Shown here one piece after another: positions 1 to 6,054 of a stretch of DNA of 7,810 bases. Each line of letters starts with the position of its first letter. Position 1 is the first letter of the stretch. This DNA comes from DASPOJ01 sp050014395 (GTDB lineage: Bacteria; Acidobacteriota; Terriglobia; Acidiferrales; UBA7541): NCBI GenBank assembly GCA_050014395.1, contig JBEKDK010000135.1, positions 1-7,810 of the forward strand, read 5' to 3'. The position numbers were made by a program, and so were the translations under genes. Under the pieces are notes generated by a model. That model saw nothing but the letters and a program-made list of their open reading frames with translations, was not told the origin of the DNA and searched no databases.

Positions 1-1
1 A

Positions 2-913
2 TTCACGACGTCGGCTCCAACGGAACAACTGCGGAACGGCTTTGCATTTTGCCGGATTCGCAGTTGGCTCACGGGACCACGCATGGTGTCACTGCCATTT
101 TCCGACCACTGCGAGCCACTGGTTGATTCCCAAGAAGAGTTGGATTTCCTGGTGGATTACCTGCAAGCGGAAATGGATTGTAAGGAATGGAAGTATTTGG
201 AGGTTCGCCCGATCAATGGGAATTTGAACCCCACTGCCAAGGAACGTAACTTCCGAGAGGTCCATCATTATTTTCTGCATCGGCTGGATATACGTCCTGA
301 CGTAGATAAACTCTTTCGGACCTTTCATAAGGATTCGGTGCAGCGCCGAATCGGCCGTGCCGCCAAGGCTGGCCTCGTTTGCGAATGTGGAAGGTCCGAC
401 AAGCTCCTGAAGGATTTTTACGACATGATGCTGCTGACGCGGAAGCGGCATTTTCTGCCGCCGCAGCCGTATGCATGGTTTCGGAATCTAGCGGATTGCA
501 TGGGCGATGCACTCGAAGTGCGTGTGAGCTACAAGGACCGGGTACCGACCAACGCTATTCTCACATTGCGATTTCGAGACGTCGCGTACTACAAGTACGG
601 TTGTTCGGACGCTAGATTCAAGAACTTGGGCGCGGCTACGCTGCTTCTGTGGAACGCAATTCAGGATGCGAAGACGACAGGCGCAACCGAGTTCGACCTC
701 GGCCGATCGGAAGTCGATAACGAAGGCCTGGTCACATTTAAGAATCATTGGGTAGGCGAGTCCACGCAACTGGTCTATTGGAGATACCCCGGGTCCGATT
801 CGGTCGGTGAGAAACAAGACTGGAAATTAAAAGTGGCCAAGCAGATCTTTGTGCGCATGCCACATAGACTGCTCGCAATGACAGGGAAGTTGATTTACCG
901 TCATATTGGATGA
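2..913 (+). CDS. FemAB-like / GNAT-fold acyl- or aminoacyl-transferase, 5' partial
   Basis: The reading frame is open from the left edge to the TGA at 911-913, giving 303 visible codons. The ATG at 83 is internal, because in-frame coding upstream (ending LTGPR just before MVSLPFSDHCEP) matches the way FemAB-type proteins read through this LPFSDHCEPL block. A central basic helical stretch (VQRRIGRAAKAGL) and the later GNAT-like core (YYKYGCSDARFKNLGAATLLLW, then FDLGRS and the GLVTFKNHWVGE block) are the usual signatures of the Acetyltransf_6/FemAB group. Family members transfer amino acids or acyl groups from charged carriers to peptidoglycan or polysaccharide precursors in the cytoplasm. Some are associated with PEP-CTERM/exosortase polysaccharide loci. 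The substrate cannot be read from sequence. The gene lies 191-269 bases upstream of a co-directional acyltransferase, which fits an envelope or exopolysaccharide modification locus. The family assignment is fairly sure and the role is inference. Confidence 0.82.
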   Translation, partial: FTTSAPTEQLRNGFAFCRIRSWLTGPRMVSLPFSDHCEPLVDSQEELDFLVDYLQAEMDCKEWKYLEVRPINGNLNPTAKERNFREVHHYFLHRLDIRPDVDKLFRTFHKDSVQRRIGRAAKAGLVCECGRSDKLLKDFYDMMLLTRKRHFLPPQPYAWFRNLADCMGDALEVRVSYKDRVPTNAILTLRFRDVAYYKYGCSDARFKNLGAATLLLWNAIQDAKTTGATEFDLGRSEVDNEGLVTFKNHWVGESTQLVYWRYPGSDSVGEKQDWKLKVAKQIFVRMPHRLLAMTGKLIYRHIG

Positions 914-1046
914 GTTTCATCCGCTTCTTCCATTTTGTGCCGGGCACAGCTCCACGATTGCCTGCGCTGCCGCCAGACACGGCGATAGGCTCGATGTCGA
1001 TACCGACCTCGCGCTCGCATCCGATCGCGATCACCGCGTGCGCATC

Positions 1047-1076
1047 CGGACACCCTACCAACGATTTCGGTACAAT
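1047..1076 (+). promoter_or_regulatory. candidate sigma70 promoter for the acyltransferase gene
   Basis: CGGACA (1047-1052) is followed after 18 bases by TACAAT (1071-1076). The -10 matches consensus at five of six positions and the -35 at four. Transcription would start near 1083, upstream of both possible starts of the acyltransferase gene. The rest of the 914-1182 gap holds no gene I can support on the + strand. Confidence 0.35.
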
Positions 1077-1182
1077 CTCGCCAGGAAACTGACGCGAACA
1101 ACCGGTGAACCCGAGGCTCGGAAGCGTAGCTTGTCAGATGGGCTCAGACACCCCCATAAGCGCTGAAGGCGAACAAAAGAGA

Positions 1183-2265
1183 ATGCAACGAAGAGTTCCT
1201 CAACTCGATGCCGTTCGCGGTGTGGCGATATTGCTTGTGATGTTGCACAATATCGGCTTCAAATATCCTCTATTTCATTCCCAACAATTGTTCAGCGATG
1301 GGTGGATGGGGGTCGATCTGTTTTTTGTCCTCTCAGGTTTTTTGATTACTGGAATCCTGGTCGATACCAAAAAGTCGCAGGGCTATTTCAAGAATTTCTA
1401 CGTGCGGCGATGTTTGAGAATATGGCCTCTGTATTTCTCGCTGATCTTTTTCATGTTCGTGGTTGTTCGTTTCCTCGGGCCATCGGAATACCATGAAGTC
1501 CTTCAGCGATCATCGCCGTGGTGGGCCTTTCCTTTGTTCCTGCAGAATTTCTTGGTTCCAATTTCAACCAATGCGGCCGGGCCGCTCGGTGTCACATGGT
1601 CGCTCGCCATCGAGGAACAATTTTATGTGGTTTGGCCCCTAGTCGTGCGATTCTGCTCGCCCACTTGGCTGCGCCGCGTCTGCATCGCCGAGATTTGCAT
1701 TTCTCCGGCACTCCGCTACTACCTCTCGCTGCACCAGGTCGACCTCTACACAAATGTATTCTGCCGATTGGACGGCCTCATGGCAGGAGCACTTCTTGCG
1801 CTTTTGGTTCGATCCGACGAATTTGTTCCGTCGAAATGGCTGAGGCGAGCCTGGATTTTGCTGGTCATCGCGGCGCCGCTGGCATTTGTGACAGAGGCGT
1901 ACCATGCAAGATGGATTGTTTTTTCCTTCACTGCGCTGGCCTCGGCGTCGTTTATTTATGTTTCCGTTTTCTCCCCACGAAAATGGATCCAGGGCGTGAT
2001 GAACAATCGATTCCTGATCTATACCGGGACCATCAGTTACGGGCTGTACCTGCTGCATAAGATTCCATCTGGCATCGTGGAAGCACTTCATCTGGATCGG
2101 CATCGATTCGTACCTCTGCCATTTATTTTCGTGACAAGCTTCGCGCTGGCGGCTCTATCCTGGAATCTGCTTGAGAAGCCGTCCCTGAACTTGAAACGCT
2201 TTTTCGAATCGAAGCCAGTGGAGCGGGCCAGCCCTGGTCTCTCGATTTCAGTCGCTCCGGACTGA
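1183..2265 (+). CDS. membrane acyltransferase family 3 (OafA/YrhL-like)
   Basis: This is a 360-aa integral membrane protein of the acyltransferase-3 family, which moves acetyl or other acyl groups onto sugars of O-antigen, exopolysaccharide or peptidoglycan. The diagnostic blocks appear in order. QLDAVRGVAILLVMLHN lies at the N-terminus and carries the conserved arginine and histidine. GVDLFFVLSGFLITGIL follows, then VRRCLRIWPLYF, then TWSLAIEEQFYVVWPL, and a series of hydrophobic helices runs to the C-terminus. Length is typical for the stand-alone family without a C-terminal SGNH domain. I chose ATG 1183 because the family usually starts a few residues before LDxxRG. The frame is also open back to GTG 1105 (386 aa) with another ATG at 1138. 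None of the three starts has a good Shine-Dalgarno, so the start is uncertain. It is probably in the same envelope-modification locus as the upstream FemAB-like gene. The acyl donor and acceptor are unknown. Confidence 0.9.
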   Translation: MQRRVPQLDAVRGVAILLVMLHNIGFKYPLFHSQQLFSDGWMGVDLFFVLSGFLITGILVDTKKSQGYFKNFYVRRCLRIWPLYFSLIFFMFVVVRFLGPSEYHEVLQRSSPWWAFPLFLQNFLVPISTNAAGPLGVTWSLAIEEQFYVVWPLVVRFCSPTWLRRVCIAEICISPALRYYLSLHQVDLYTNVFCRLDGLMAGALLALLVRSDEFVPSKWLRRAWILLVIAAPLAFVTEAYHARWIVFSFTALASASFIYVSVFSPRKWIQGVMNNRFLIYTGTISYGLYLLHKIPSGIVEALHLDRHRFVPLPFIFVTSFALAALSWNLLEKPSLNLKRFFESKPVERASPGLSISVAPD

Positions 2266-2620
2266 GGTTTGGCGGGAGGGCATGCGTCACAACGAAGTGT
2301 TGGAATTGCCCCAAAGGCCGGAATCTCGAGCCCGGAAGTCCGCGAACTATTGGTGCGCACAGCTGCATCTTCTTTTCTCCACCCTATAGCGCTGTTGAAA
2401 TGACCGGGTCGATCCGCTTTGCAGAAGCGGACGGCTCGTCTCGCTTCTGGGTGTTCTTCTCAGTGATCCCGCGCCGAAGGGCCAATCGCGGGGCAAATGG
2501 GGGGACAACTTCACGGGGTGATGCTTCTTGGTGAGTGCAACGGTCCAAACGATTTGGATTTTTTCACATATCATCCAAAGTCTGGTGTACGGCCGATTGG
2601 GCCAGCCGCCACATCCCAAT
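2266..2620. other. non-coding stretch between convergent genes, no gene recognised
   Basis: This 355-base gap lies between the stop of the acyltransferase gene (+) and the stop of the HNH gene (-). Open frames cross it on both strands but none gives a recognisable protein. The only clear structure is a hairpin near 2413. The sequence around 2395-2410 (TTGAAATGACC) faintly recalls the repeated motifs at IS21-type ends, but a single copy does not support an insertion-sequence call. No terminator with a T-run was found for either gene. Confidence 0.4.
2413..2431. repeat. perfect 7-bp hairpin in the convergent gap
   Basis: TCCGCTT (2413-2419), loop TGCAG, AAGCGGA (2425-2431) form a perfect inverted repeat. 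It lies about 150 bases past the acyltransferase stop and 190 bases past the HNH stop. Neither side has a T-run, so it is at best a weak or Rho-assisted transcription end signal, or a remnant of a mobile element end. Confidence 0.3.
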
Positions 2621-2905
2621 TCAGCGCTTGATCCTCTCGTCGCTTGCAGCCGCGACCGCAAAGCCATCCATGTCTTGCCGTTGTCGGTGAGCTTTCTGGT
2701 GACACATGACACAAAGAGCCACCAGATTCTCGACCGTGTCATCGCCCAGACGGCTACGCGGCTGAATGTGGTGGACTTCGAGTCCCTCGATCGAGCCACA
2801 GGATTGGCAGCGCCAGCCATCGCGCTCCAGGACTTCTCTGCAGAGTTGGCGGTAGGCTTCTGCGTTCAGTTTTAAGCGTGGTCGTTTGGATCGAATTCCA
2901 GTCAT
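2621..2905 (-). CDS. small HNH endonuclease
   Basis: This 94-aa protein carries a complete HNH fold. The order is CQSC (Cys33/Cys36), LEVHHI (His45-His46), Asn60 in the helix, then CVMCHQKAH (Cys65/Cys68, His69, His73). The four cysteines would hold a structural zinc, and the HH...N...H set is the ββα-metal catalytic site that cuts DNA with Mg2+ or a similar ion. The N-terminus is basic (IRSKRPRLKL). Stand-alone HNH proteins of this size are common in phages, often near packaging or recombination genes, and also in defence islands. The ATG overlaps the stop of the upstream gene by four bases (ATGA), with only a weak AGGT site ahead, so translational coupling is likely. It is the last gene of the five-gene operon. 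The nuclease family is sure and its target is unknown. Confidence 0.85.
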   Translation of the reverse strand: MTGIRSKRPRLKLNAEAYRQLCREVLERDGWRCQSCGSIEGLEVHHIQPRSRLGDDTVENLVALCVMCHQKAHRQRQDMDGFAVAAASDERIKR

Positions 2906-3639
2906 GGTGCTACCTGAACACTCTCGAGGAGCTGCTCGCGCTGCGGAATCGGAAGGCCAAGTATCAGCCGCGTGAGGGCTGGCAGAAGAACATCTGGTTT
3001 GCCGGTCTCCAAGCTCGCTCCCGCGAGAAAATCGGCGCAGATCATTTCCAGACAGTAGCCGCGCGATTTGTCGCTCCCGAGCATCAACGCCGCTGTTTCG
3101 AGCGCCTGCTCGATCACCGGCAGCTGGCTCTTGTAGGCCTTGAAATACAGGATCTCCCAGGGCTCCGTCTCTTTCCCGGTCAAGTGCTTCGAGACTTCCC
3201 GTTTGAACTCTTCCTTGGGCAGCTCGCGGGCCTTGTGCAACCAGGTTGCACAGTCGAATCCCTGGCCATCCCTCCTCGCCACCTTCGCCAATTCCGTCGC
3301 CTTGCTCCAGCCTACCTGCTGCAGGTCTACCTTGTGGATTCGAGGTAGTTGCTCGTGGATTGCCATCAGGTAGTAAGCCTTGCGTCTCGATTCCGGGAAC
3401 TTCCTCTCCAGGAACTCATCGAACGAACGCACATTGTCGACCCTCCAGTACAATCCTGCCCGAACCTCGCAGAGGTACCGGCCTAGTTCGACAAACTTCG
3501 AATCCCGTTCGCGGTCGGTTCTGTTCTCCCAAGCCAAGATCTCGTCGATCTTCGAGAGCACAAACACGGCCCGCTGGCGATTGAGCTTCGGAGCCACCAG
3601 AACCCGTCCGTTAGTCGTCAAGCCCGTTAAGCCAATCAA
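2902..3639 (-). CDS. unrecognised helical protein of the recombination operon
   Basis: I do not recognise a named family for this 245-aa protein. The predicted content is mostly helical and charged, with no signal peptide or membrane segment. Residues around 50-95 (ELGRYLCEVRAGLYWRV, then SFDEFLERKFPESRRKAYYL) resemble the short helical module seen in many plasmid and phage proteins, where a 'y.sFeeYce.r...sR..AY' pattern precedes a DNA-binding-like helix. The middle is rich in Lys/Glu, and the C-terminus has a leucine-rich helix (LLPALTRLILGLPI). The reading frame opens at TTG 3639, preceded by GGGAG nine bases upstream. That start overlaps the nuclease gene by 29 bases. A TTG at 3621 or a GTG near 3597 are alternatives. 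Its stop overlaps the HNH start, so it is embedded in the operon. A DNA-associated accessory role is inference from context only. Confidence 0.72.
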   Translation of the reverse strand: MIGLTGLTTNGRVLVAPKLNRQRAVFVLSKIDEILAWENRTDRERDSKFVELGRYLCEVRAGLYWRVDNVRSFDEFLERKFPESRRKAYYLMAIHEQLPRIHKVDLQQVGWSKATELAKVARRDGQGFDCATWLHKARELPKEEFKREVSKHLTGKETEPWEILYFKAYKSQLPVIEQALETAALMLGSDKSRGYCLEMICADFLAGASLETGKPDVLLPALTRLILGLPIPQREQLLESVQVAP

Positions 3640-4414
3640 GGTCGCTCGCTCCCGGCTGACGAATCAGTTTGGCCCCGACGAGTGGCTCGTTCCCGAGGCA
3701 CAGGCCGAGGTGGGCGCAGCTGACGCAGCCGTTCTGCGGGAAACGAATTCCAGGCCGCGGCGGAAACTGCGTCGTCTCGATTTGACCGACCGTCGCTTCC
3801 ACCAACTGACCAAACTCCCGCCGCTGTTCTTCGGTGATCGACGCCATCAGGTATTGAATCTCCGGGACGCGCTTTCTGACGAACGCTACAATGGCGACAT
3901 CGGAGATGCCACTGATCCAGGAATAGCAGACCAACTGCAGGTCAAGCGATGTCAGCCCTTCGGGCTCGTCGGGATAACGAGCAGAGGTGGTCTTCCATTC
4001 GAGCAGACGCTGCTTGCCGTCTAAGGTGCCGATGGCATCGACATAGGCCACGAATTCGTGGCCGTTGGGAAGTGTGCGAACGAGCTTTTTCTGCAGGTTG
4101 GAGTGCGGTTCCGGAATGCGGATGCGGTCATCTTGGGCGAACCGCTCCAACAGGCCAATCCCCTGGCGCAGCAAGCGCGCCCAGTCGTCCCCGTGGGAGT
4201 ACTCGAGTGGAACCTCGCCATACTCCCCCCACTCCTTGAACAACACCGCTCCCGGATCGTCGCGCTCAAAGAACGCAGCCAAAGCCTTCTCAAAACAGCG
4301 ACCGAAGCACAGCGACGCCCGACCCTCGGTCTCCCGCCAGCCATCGAGATACCGGAAGCGATAGCTCCGCGGGCAGCGCAGGAACTGCGAGATTTGCGTG
4401 TAGCTAAAGTTCAC
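3611..4414 (-). CDS. PD-(D/E)XK nuclease, RecB/AddB/Cas4-like, with probable Fe-S cluster
   Basis: This 267-aa protein has the core of the PD-(D/E)XK superfamily. It opens with the typical SYTQISQFLRCPRSYRFRYL block. Motif II is YVDAIG (Asp126), motif III is LLEWKT (Glu139, Lys141), and the QxxxY motif is Gln160/Tyr164. Cys14 near the N-terminus plus Cys230-x2-Cys233-x5-Cys239 near the C-terminus match the four-cysteine [4Fe-4S] arrangement of AddB, Cas4 and related nucleases. Where relatives usually carry a motif-I histidine (GxxxH), this protein reads GRCFEKAL with Glu42. The expected activity is metal-dependent single-strand or end-directed DNA degradation, producing the tails an annealing protein needs. 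Translation starts at GTG 4414, with a strong AGGAGG (complement of 4421-4426) six bases ahead. The gene overlaps the upstream gene by 11 bases. Fold is confident, while exonuclease polarity is inference. Confidence 0.88.
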   Translation of the reverse strand: MNFSYTQISQFLRCPRSYRFRYLDGWRETEGRASLCFGRCFEKALAAFFERDDPGAVLFKEWGEYGEVPLEYSHGDDWARLLRQGIGLLERFAQDDRIRIPEPHSNLQKKLVRTLPNGHEFVAYVDAIGTLDGKQRLLEWKTTSARYPDEPEGLTSLDLQLVCYSWISGISDVAIVAFVRKRVPEIQYLMASITEEQRREFGQLVEATVGQIETTQFPPRPGIRFPQNGCVSCAHLGLCLGNEPLVGAKLIRQPGASDLDWLNGLDD

Positions 4415-4838
4415 GGGCCACCTCCTGACCGGTTGTTCCTGACACTGGAAATTCTTCCCACTCGCTGGCCGGAGCGAAACCGCCGAGATTGAGGAATGTG
4501 CGGCCGTTCAGGGTGGTATGGGAAATCCGCACGATGCCGCGCAAGCCGCGCAGCGCCTTTTCATCGACTTCGTCTCGACCCATCAGATCGGGGTCGTAGC
4601 CGAAGTCCCTCAGGAACCAGCGAAGCTTCCAAAGGGCTTTAGGGGTGCAGTACAGACGCCCGGTAAGCGACCGACTCTGATGTTCCTGCGGTTCGAGGAT
4701 CGCGAGCCGCAGAACGTAGAACGGTCGCTGCGGATGCCAGCGGTAGAAGGCGCGATCAACGCGGACCAGGAACACGCCCTCCAACATGTCATCGGAGTTG
4801 TGGCCTTCACCATGCAACCCAGGGATGTGGCGCTTCAT
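4404..4838 (-). CDS. small DUF669/SSB-like phage-type replication or recombination protein (tentative)
   Basis: This 144-aa soluble protein has a β-rich middle: LEGVFLVRVDRAFYRW, then PFYVLRLAILEP, then SLTGRLYCTPKALWKLRWFLRDFGYD, then LRGLRGIVRISH and GRTFLNLGGF. The pattern is a short strand pair, a 'gr.....f.l.....L..L..fl.dfG' helix, then 'l.G..g.v.i.h....gr.f.nv..f'. It is like DUF669-type phage proteins, which are thought to bind single-stranded DNA and sit between annealing protein and nuclease genes. The match is by pattern only, and I would not name it more firmly. Its ATG overlaps the stop of the upstream gene (ATGA). An excellent AGGAGG (complement of 4846-4851) lies seven bases ahead, inside the end of the previous gene. 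A single-strand DNA-binding partner for the annealing protein is the expected role. Confidence 0.7.
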   Translation of the reverse strand: MKRHIPGLHGEGHNSDDMLEGVFLVRVDRAFYRWHPQRPFYVLRLAILEPQEHQSRSLTGRLYCTPKALWKLRWFLRDFGYDPDLMGRDEVDEKALRGLRGIVRISHTTLNGRTFLNLGGFAPASEWEEFPVSGTTGQEVAREL

Positions 4839-5644
4839 GACGTGACCTCCTGTTGTGTGGCAAAACTATTGAGGTGACAGACCAGCGCGTCGCGATCTTT
4901 GGCAGCTGATTCGGCAAGAACATTGATGAAAGCTTCGACTTGATCACGGCGGGCATCTCGCAAAGTGGGCGTGCCACAGTAGTCGGCGGCATAGGCCTTC
5001 ACGAGCCCGGCATCGAGTTGGTGTTGGCGAATCAGCAGGCAAAGGCGATCGCGAAGCCGAGGCTGGCCGTTGTGGTGGCCATTGTTTCCGTTTCCGACAG
5101 CAGATGTGTTGTGCTGATCGGTCCGTTCGGGCGAGTTCGATCGTGGAGCCCAACCGAGTTCCTCGACCGAGCAGAGCCCGATTCCGTAGGCTTTGCGGAG
5201 GGCGCGATTTACGGCGCGTGTTTCAGCGACGCGCATCTCGGCGCCGTGGACCATCGATGAAACGTTGGACGGGTCGGCGTCACCGTAGCCGACGAAACCG
5301 CGAGAGCGGGGAGACTTGTAAACTGTCGCCTTGAAGACCCAGCGGCAGGCAGTCGGATCAGACAAGCCTTTTTCAATGGACGTTCTGATTCCCGCGCACC
5401 GACTGCGCCGCGCCACTCGAAGCAGGCCAGCGTGGGTGACATACCATTTGTTGTCAAGAAGGCTCAAGTCGCCTACAGCAACTGACAATTGCAGTTCTTC
5501 GGTCAGGTCCTTAAGCAGACGAACTTGTTCACGGGAGACTCGCCACTTTCTCCGCGCAAACCGGATGTTCCGGATGGCCAAGAGGCGTCGTTGCGGTCCA
5601 TCCTCTGGCGATTGAGCGTCCTTATCCTTTGTGTTGCGATTCAT
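4835..5644 (-). CDS. single-strand annealing protein-like (Rad52/ERF-like), first gene of operon
   Basis: This 269-aa protein has an N-terminal core (about residues 35-165). It begins with a helical QVRLLKDLTEEL segment and continues through strand-like KWYVTHAGLLRVAR and RWVFKATVYK. It ends in SSMVHGAEMRVAETRAVNRALRKAYGIGL followed by SVEELG. The last block, 'aetRAvnRALr...GigL.s.eEL', is the feature I associate with divergent phage or archaeal annealing proteins of the Rad52/ERF/Sak kind. An Asn/Gly/His-rich linker (about 178-194) leads to a C-terminal helical domain (195-260) like the small tail domain on many such proteins. Annealing proteins pair complementary single strands in phage recombination. 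The start ATG at 5644 has GGGAG six bases upstream. It is the promoter-proximal gene of the overlapping operon. The annealase call rests on motif and context and needs a profile search. Confidence 0.68.
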   Translation of the reverse strand: MNRNTKDKDAQSPEDGPQRRLLAIRNIRFARRKWRVSREQVRLLKDLTEELQLSVAVGDLSLLDNKWYVTHAGLLRVARRSRCAGIRTSIEKGLSDPTACRWVFKATVYKSPRSRGFVGYGDADPSNVSSMVHGAEMRVAETRAVNRALRKAYGIGLCSVEELGWAPRSNSPERTDQHNTSAVGNGNNGHHNGQPRLRDRLCLLIRQHQLDAGLVKAYAADYCGTPTLRDARRDQVEAFINVLAESAAKDRDALVCHLNSFATQQEVTS

Positions 5645-5722
5645 TGGTCACTCCCAGTATCCTTGGTCGCGTTCGCCCCACCGGAGACCGTAAAGAGTTC
5701 TGCGGGTACCTCGTGGGGCAAC

Positions 5723-5737
5723 CGGACCCAAAGTCCG
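5723..5737. repeat. inverted repeat in the operon leader
   Basis: CGGAC (5723-5727), CCAAA, GTCCG (5733-5737) form a perfect 5-bp dyad. It lies about 10-25 bases downstream of the expected transcription start of the minus-strand operon. It could be a second operator or a small leader hairpin. Confidence 0.35.
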
Positions 5738-5750
5738 TGTCACTCTATGA

Positions 5751-5775
5751 GGATATTATATCCATAAAAGGATAA
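5751..5775. promoter_or_regulatory. candidate operator: palindrome plus extra half-site
   Basis: GGATAT (5751-5756), a single T, and ATATCC (5758-5763) form a perfect 13-base palindrome. A third half-site, GGATA (5770-5774), follows six bases later, ending against the regulator's ATG. TATCC recurs at 5658-5662, just ahead of the operon's first start codon. The palindrome covers the operon -10 and lies immediately upstream of the XRE gene, the expected position for an autoregulated repressor site. Binding by the XRE protein is inference. Confidence 0.6.
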
Positions 5776-5784
5776 TGAAGTCAA
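5755..5784 (-). promoter_or_regulatory. near-consensus sigma70 promoter of the recombination operon
   Basis: On the minus strand the sequence reads TTGACT (complement of 5779-5784), an 18-base spacer, then a perfect TATAAT (complement of 5755-5760). Transcription would begin near 5748, leaving a leader of roughly 104 bases before the ATG at 5644. The -35 lies inside the first codons of the divergent regulator gene and the -10 inside the palindrome at 5751-5763. Polymerase at this site and expression of the regulator must therefore compete. Confidence 0.75.
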
Positions 5785-6020
5785 GCGCAAAATCTCGAGC
5801 ATCAAACGCCGCTGTGGAGTGGAAAGCGGTTGGGCGACGTATTCGGGAACTCCGCGGCTTCGATTTGACCCAGGAGGAGTTTGCGCAGCGTATCGGGATC
5901 AGCCAGAACTACCTTTCAACGATGGAACGAGGCAATGTTCAGATCGGATCGGAAATTCTGTTGAGGATCAGCCGCGAGTTCGGAAAGTCGATCGAGTGGC
6001 TTCTTACCGGAGAAAGCTAG
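5775..6020 (+). CDS. XRE-family HTH transcriptional regulator
   Basis: This 81-aa single-domain protein is a Cro/C1-type helix-turn-helix. The domain spans about residues 18-78. GRRIRELRGFDLTQEEFAQRIG leads into the turn, and SQNYLSTMERGN is the recognition helix. The end, ILLRISREFGKSIEWLLTGES, is the usual tail of this group. It starts 131 bases from the divergent recombination operon and is most simply its repressor, acting as a dimer on the palindrome beside its own start. No C-terminal peptidase or ligand domain is present, so it is not a self-cleaving LexA/CI repressor. Induction would need an antirepressor, protein turnover, or another signal. AAAGGA sits only two bases before the ATG, an unusually short spacing. 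A GTG at 5814 lacks a ribosome site and is less likely. Confidence 0.88.
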   Translation: MKSSAKSRASNAAVEWKAVGRRIRELRGFDLTQEEFAQRIGISQNYLSTMERGNVQIGSEILLRISREFGKSIEWLLTGES

Positions 6021-6028
6021 AAGCTCAT

Positions 6029-6041
6029 CGGCTGACAGCCG
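6029..6041. terminator. weak hairpin between convergent genes
   Basis: CGGCT (6029-6033), GAC, AGCCG (6037-6041) form a short stem between the XRE stop (6020) and the stop of the convergent 316-aa gene (6055). There is no T-run, so intrinsic termination would be poor. Position alone suggests a bidirectional end signal. Confidence 0.25.
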
Positions 6042-6054
6042 TGAGAGAACCCAA

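Noticed and set aside
83..913. ATG 83 as the true start of the FemAB-like gene
   Set aside because: The frame stays open to the window edge and the residues before ATG 83 continue the family pattern, so the gene starts outside the window.
2395..2410. IS21-type terminal repeat (TTGAAATGACC)
   Set aside because: Only one copy, with no transposase or second end in the window.
2528..2875. 115-aa plus-strand frame opposite the HNH gene
   Set aside because: It is antisense to the clear HNH motifs and has no recognisable features of its own.
3611..4414. CRISPR-associated Cas4
   Set aside because: The cysteine pattern and nuclease core fit Cas4-like folds, but no repeat array or other cas gene is present, and the neighbours are phage-recombination-like.
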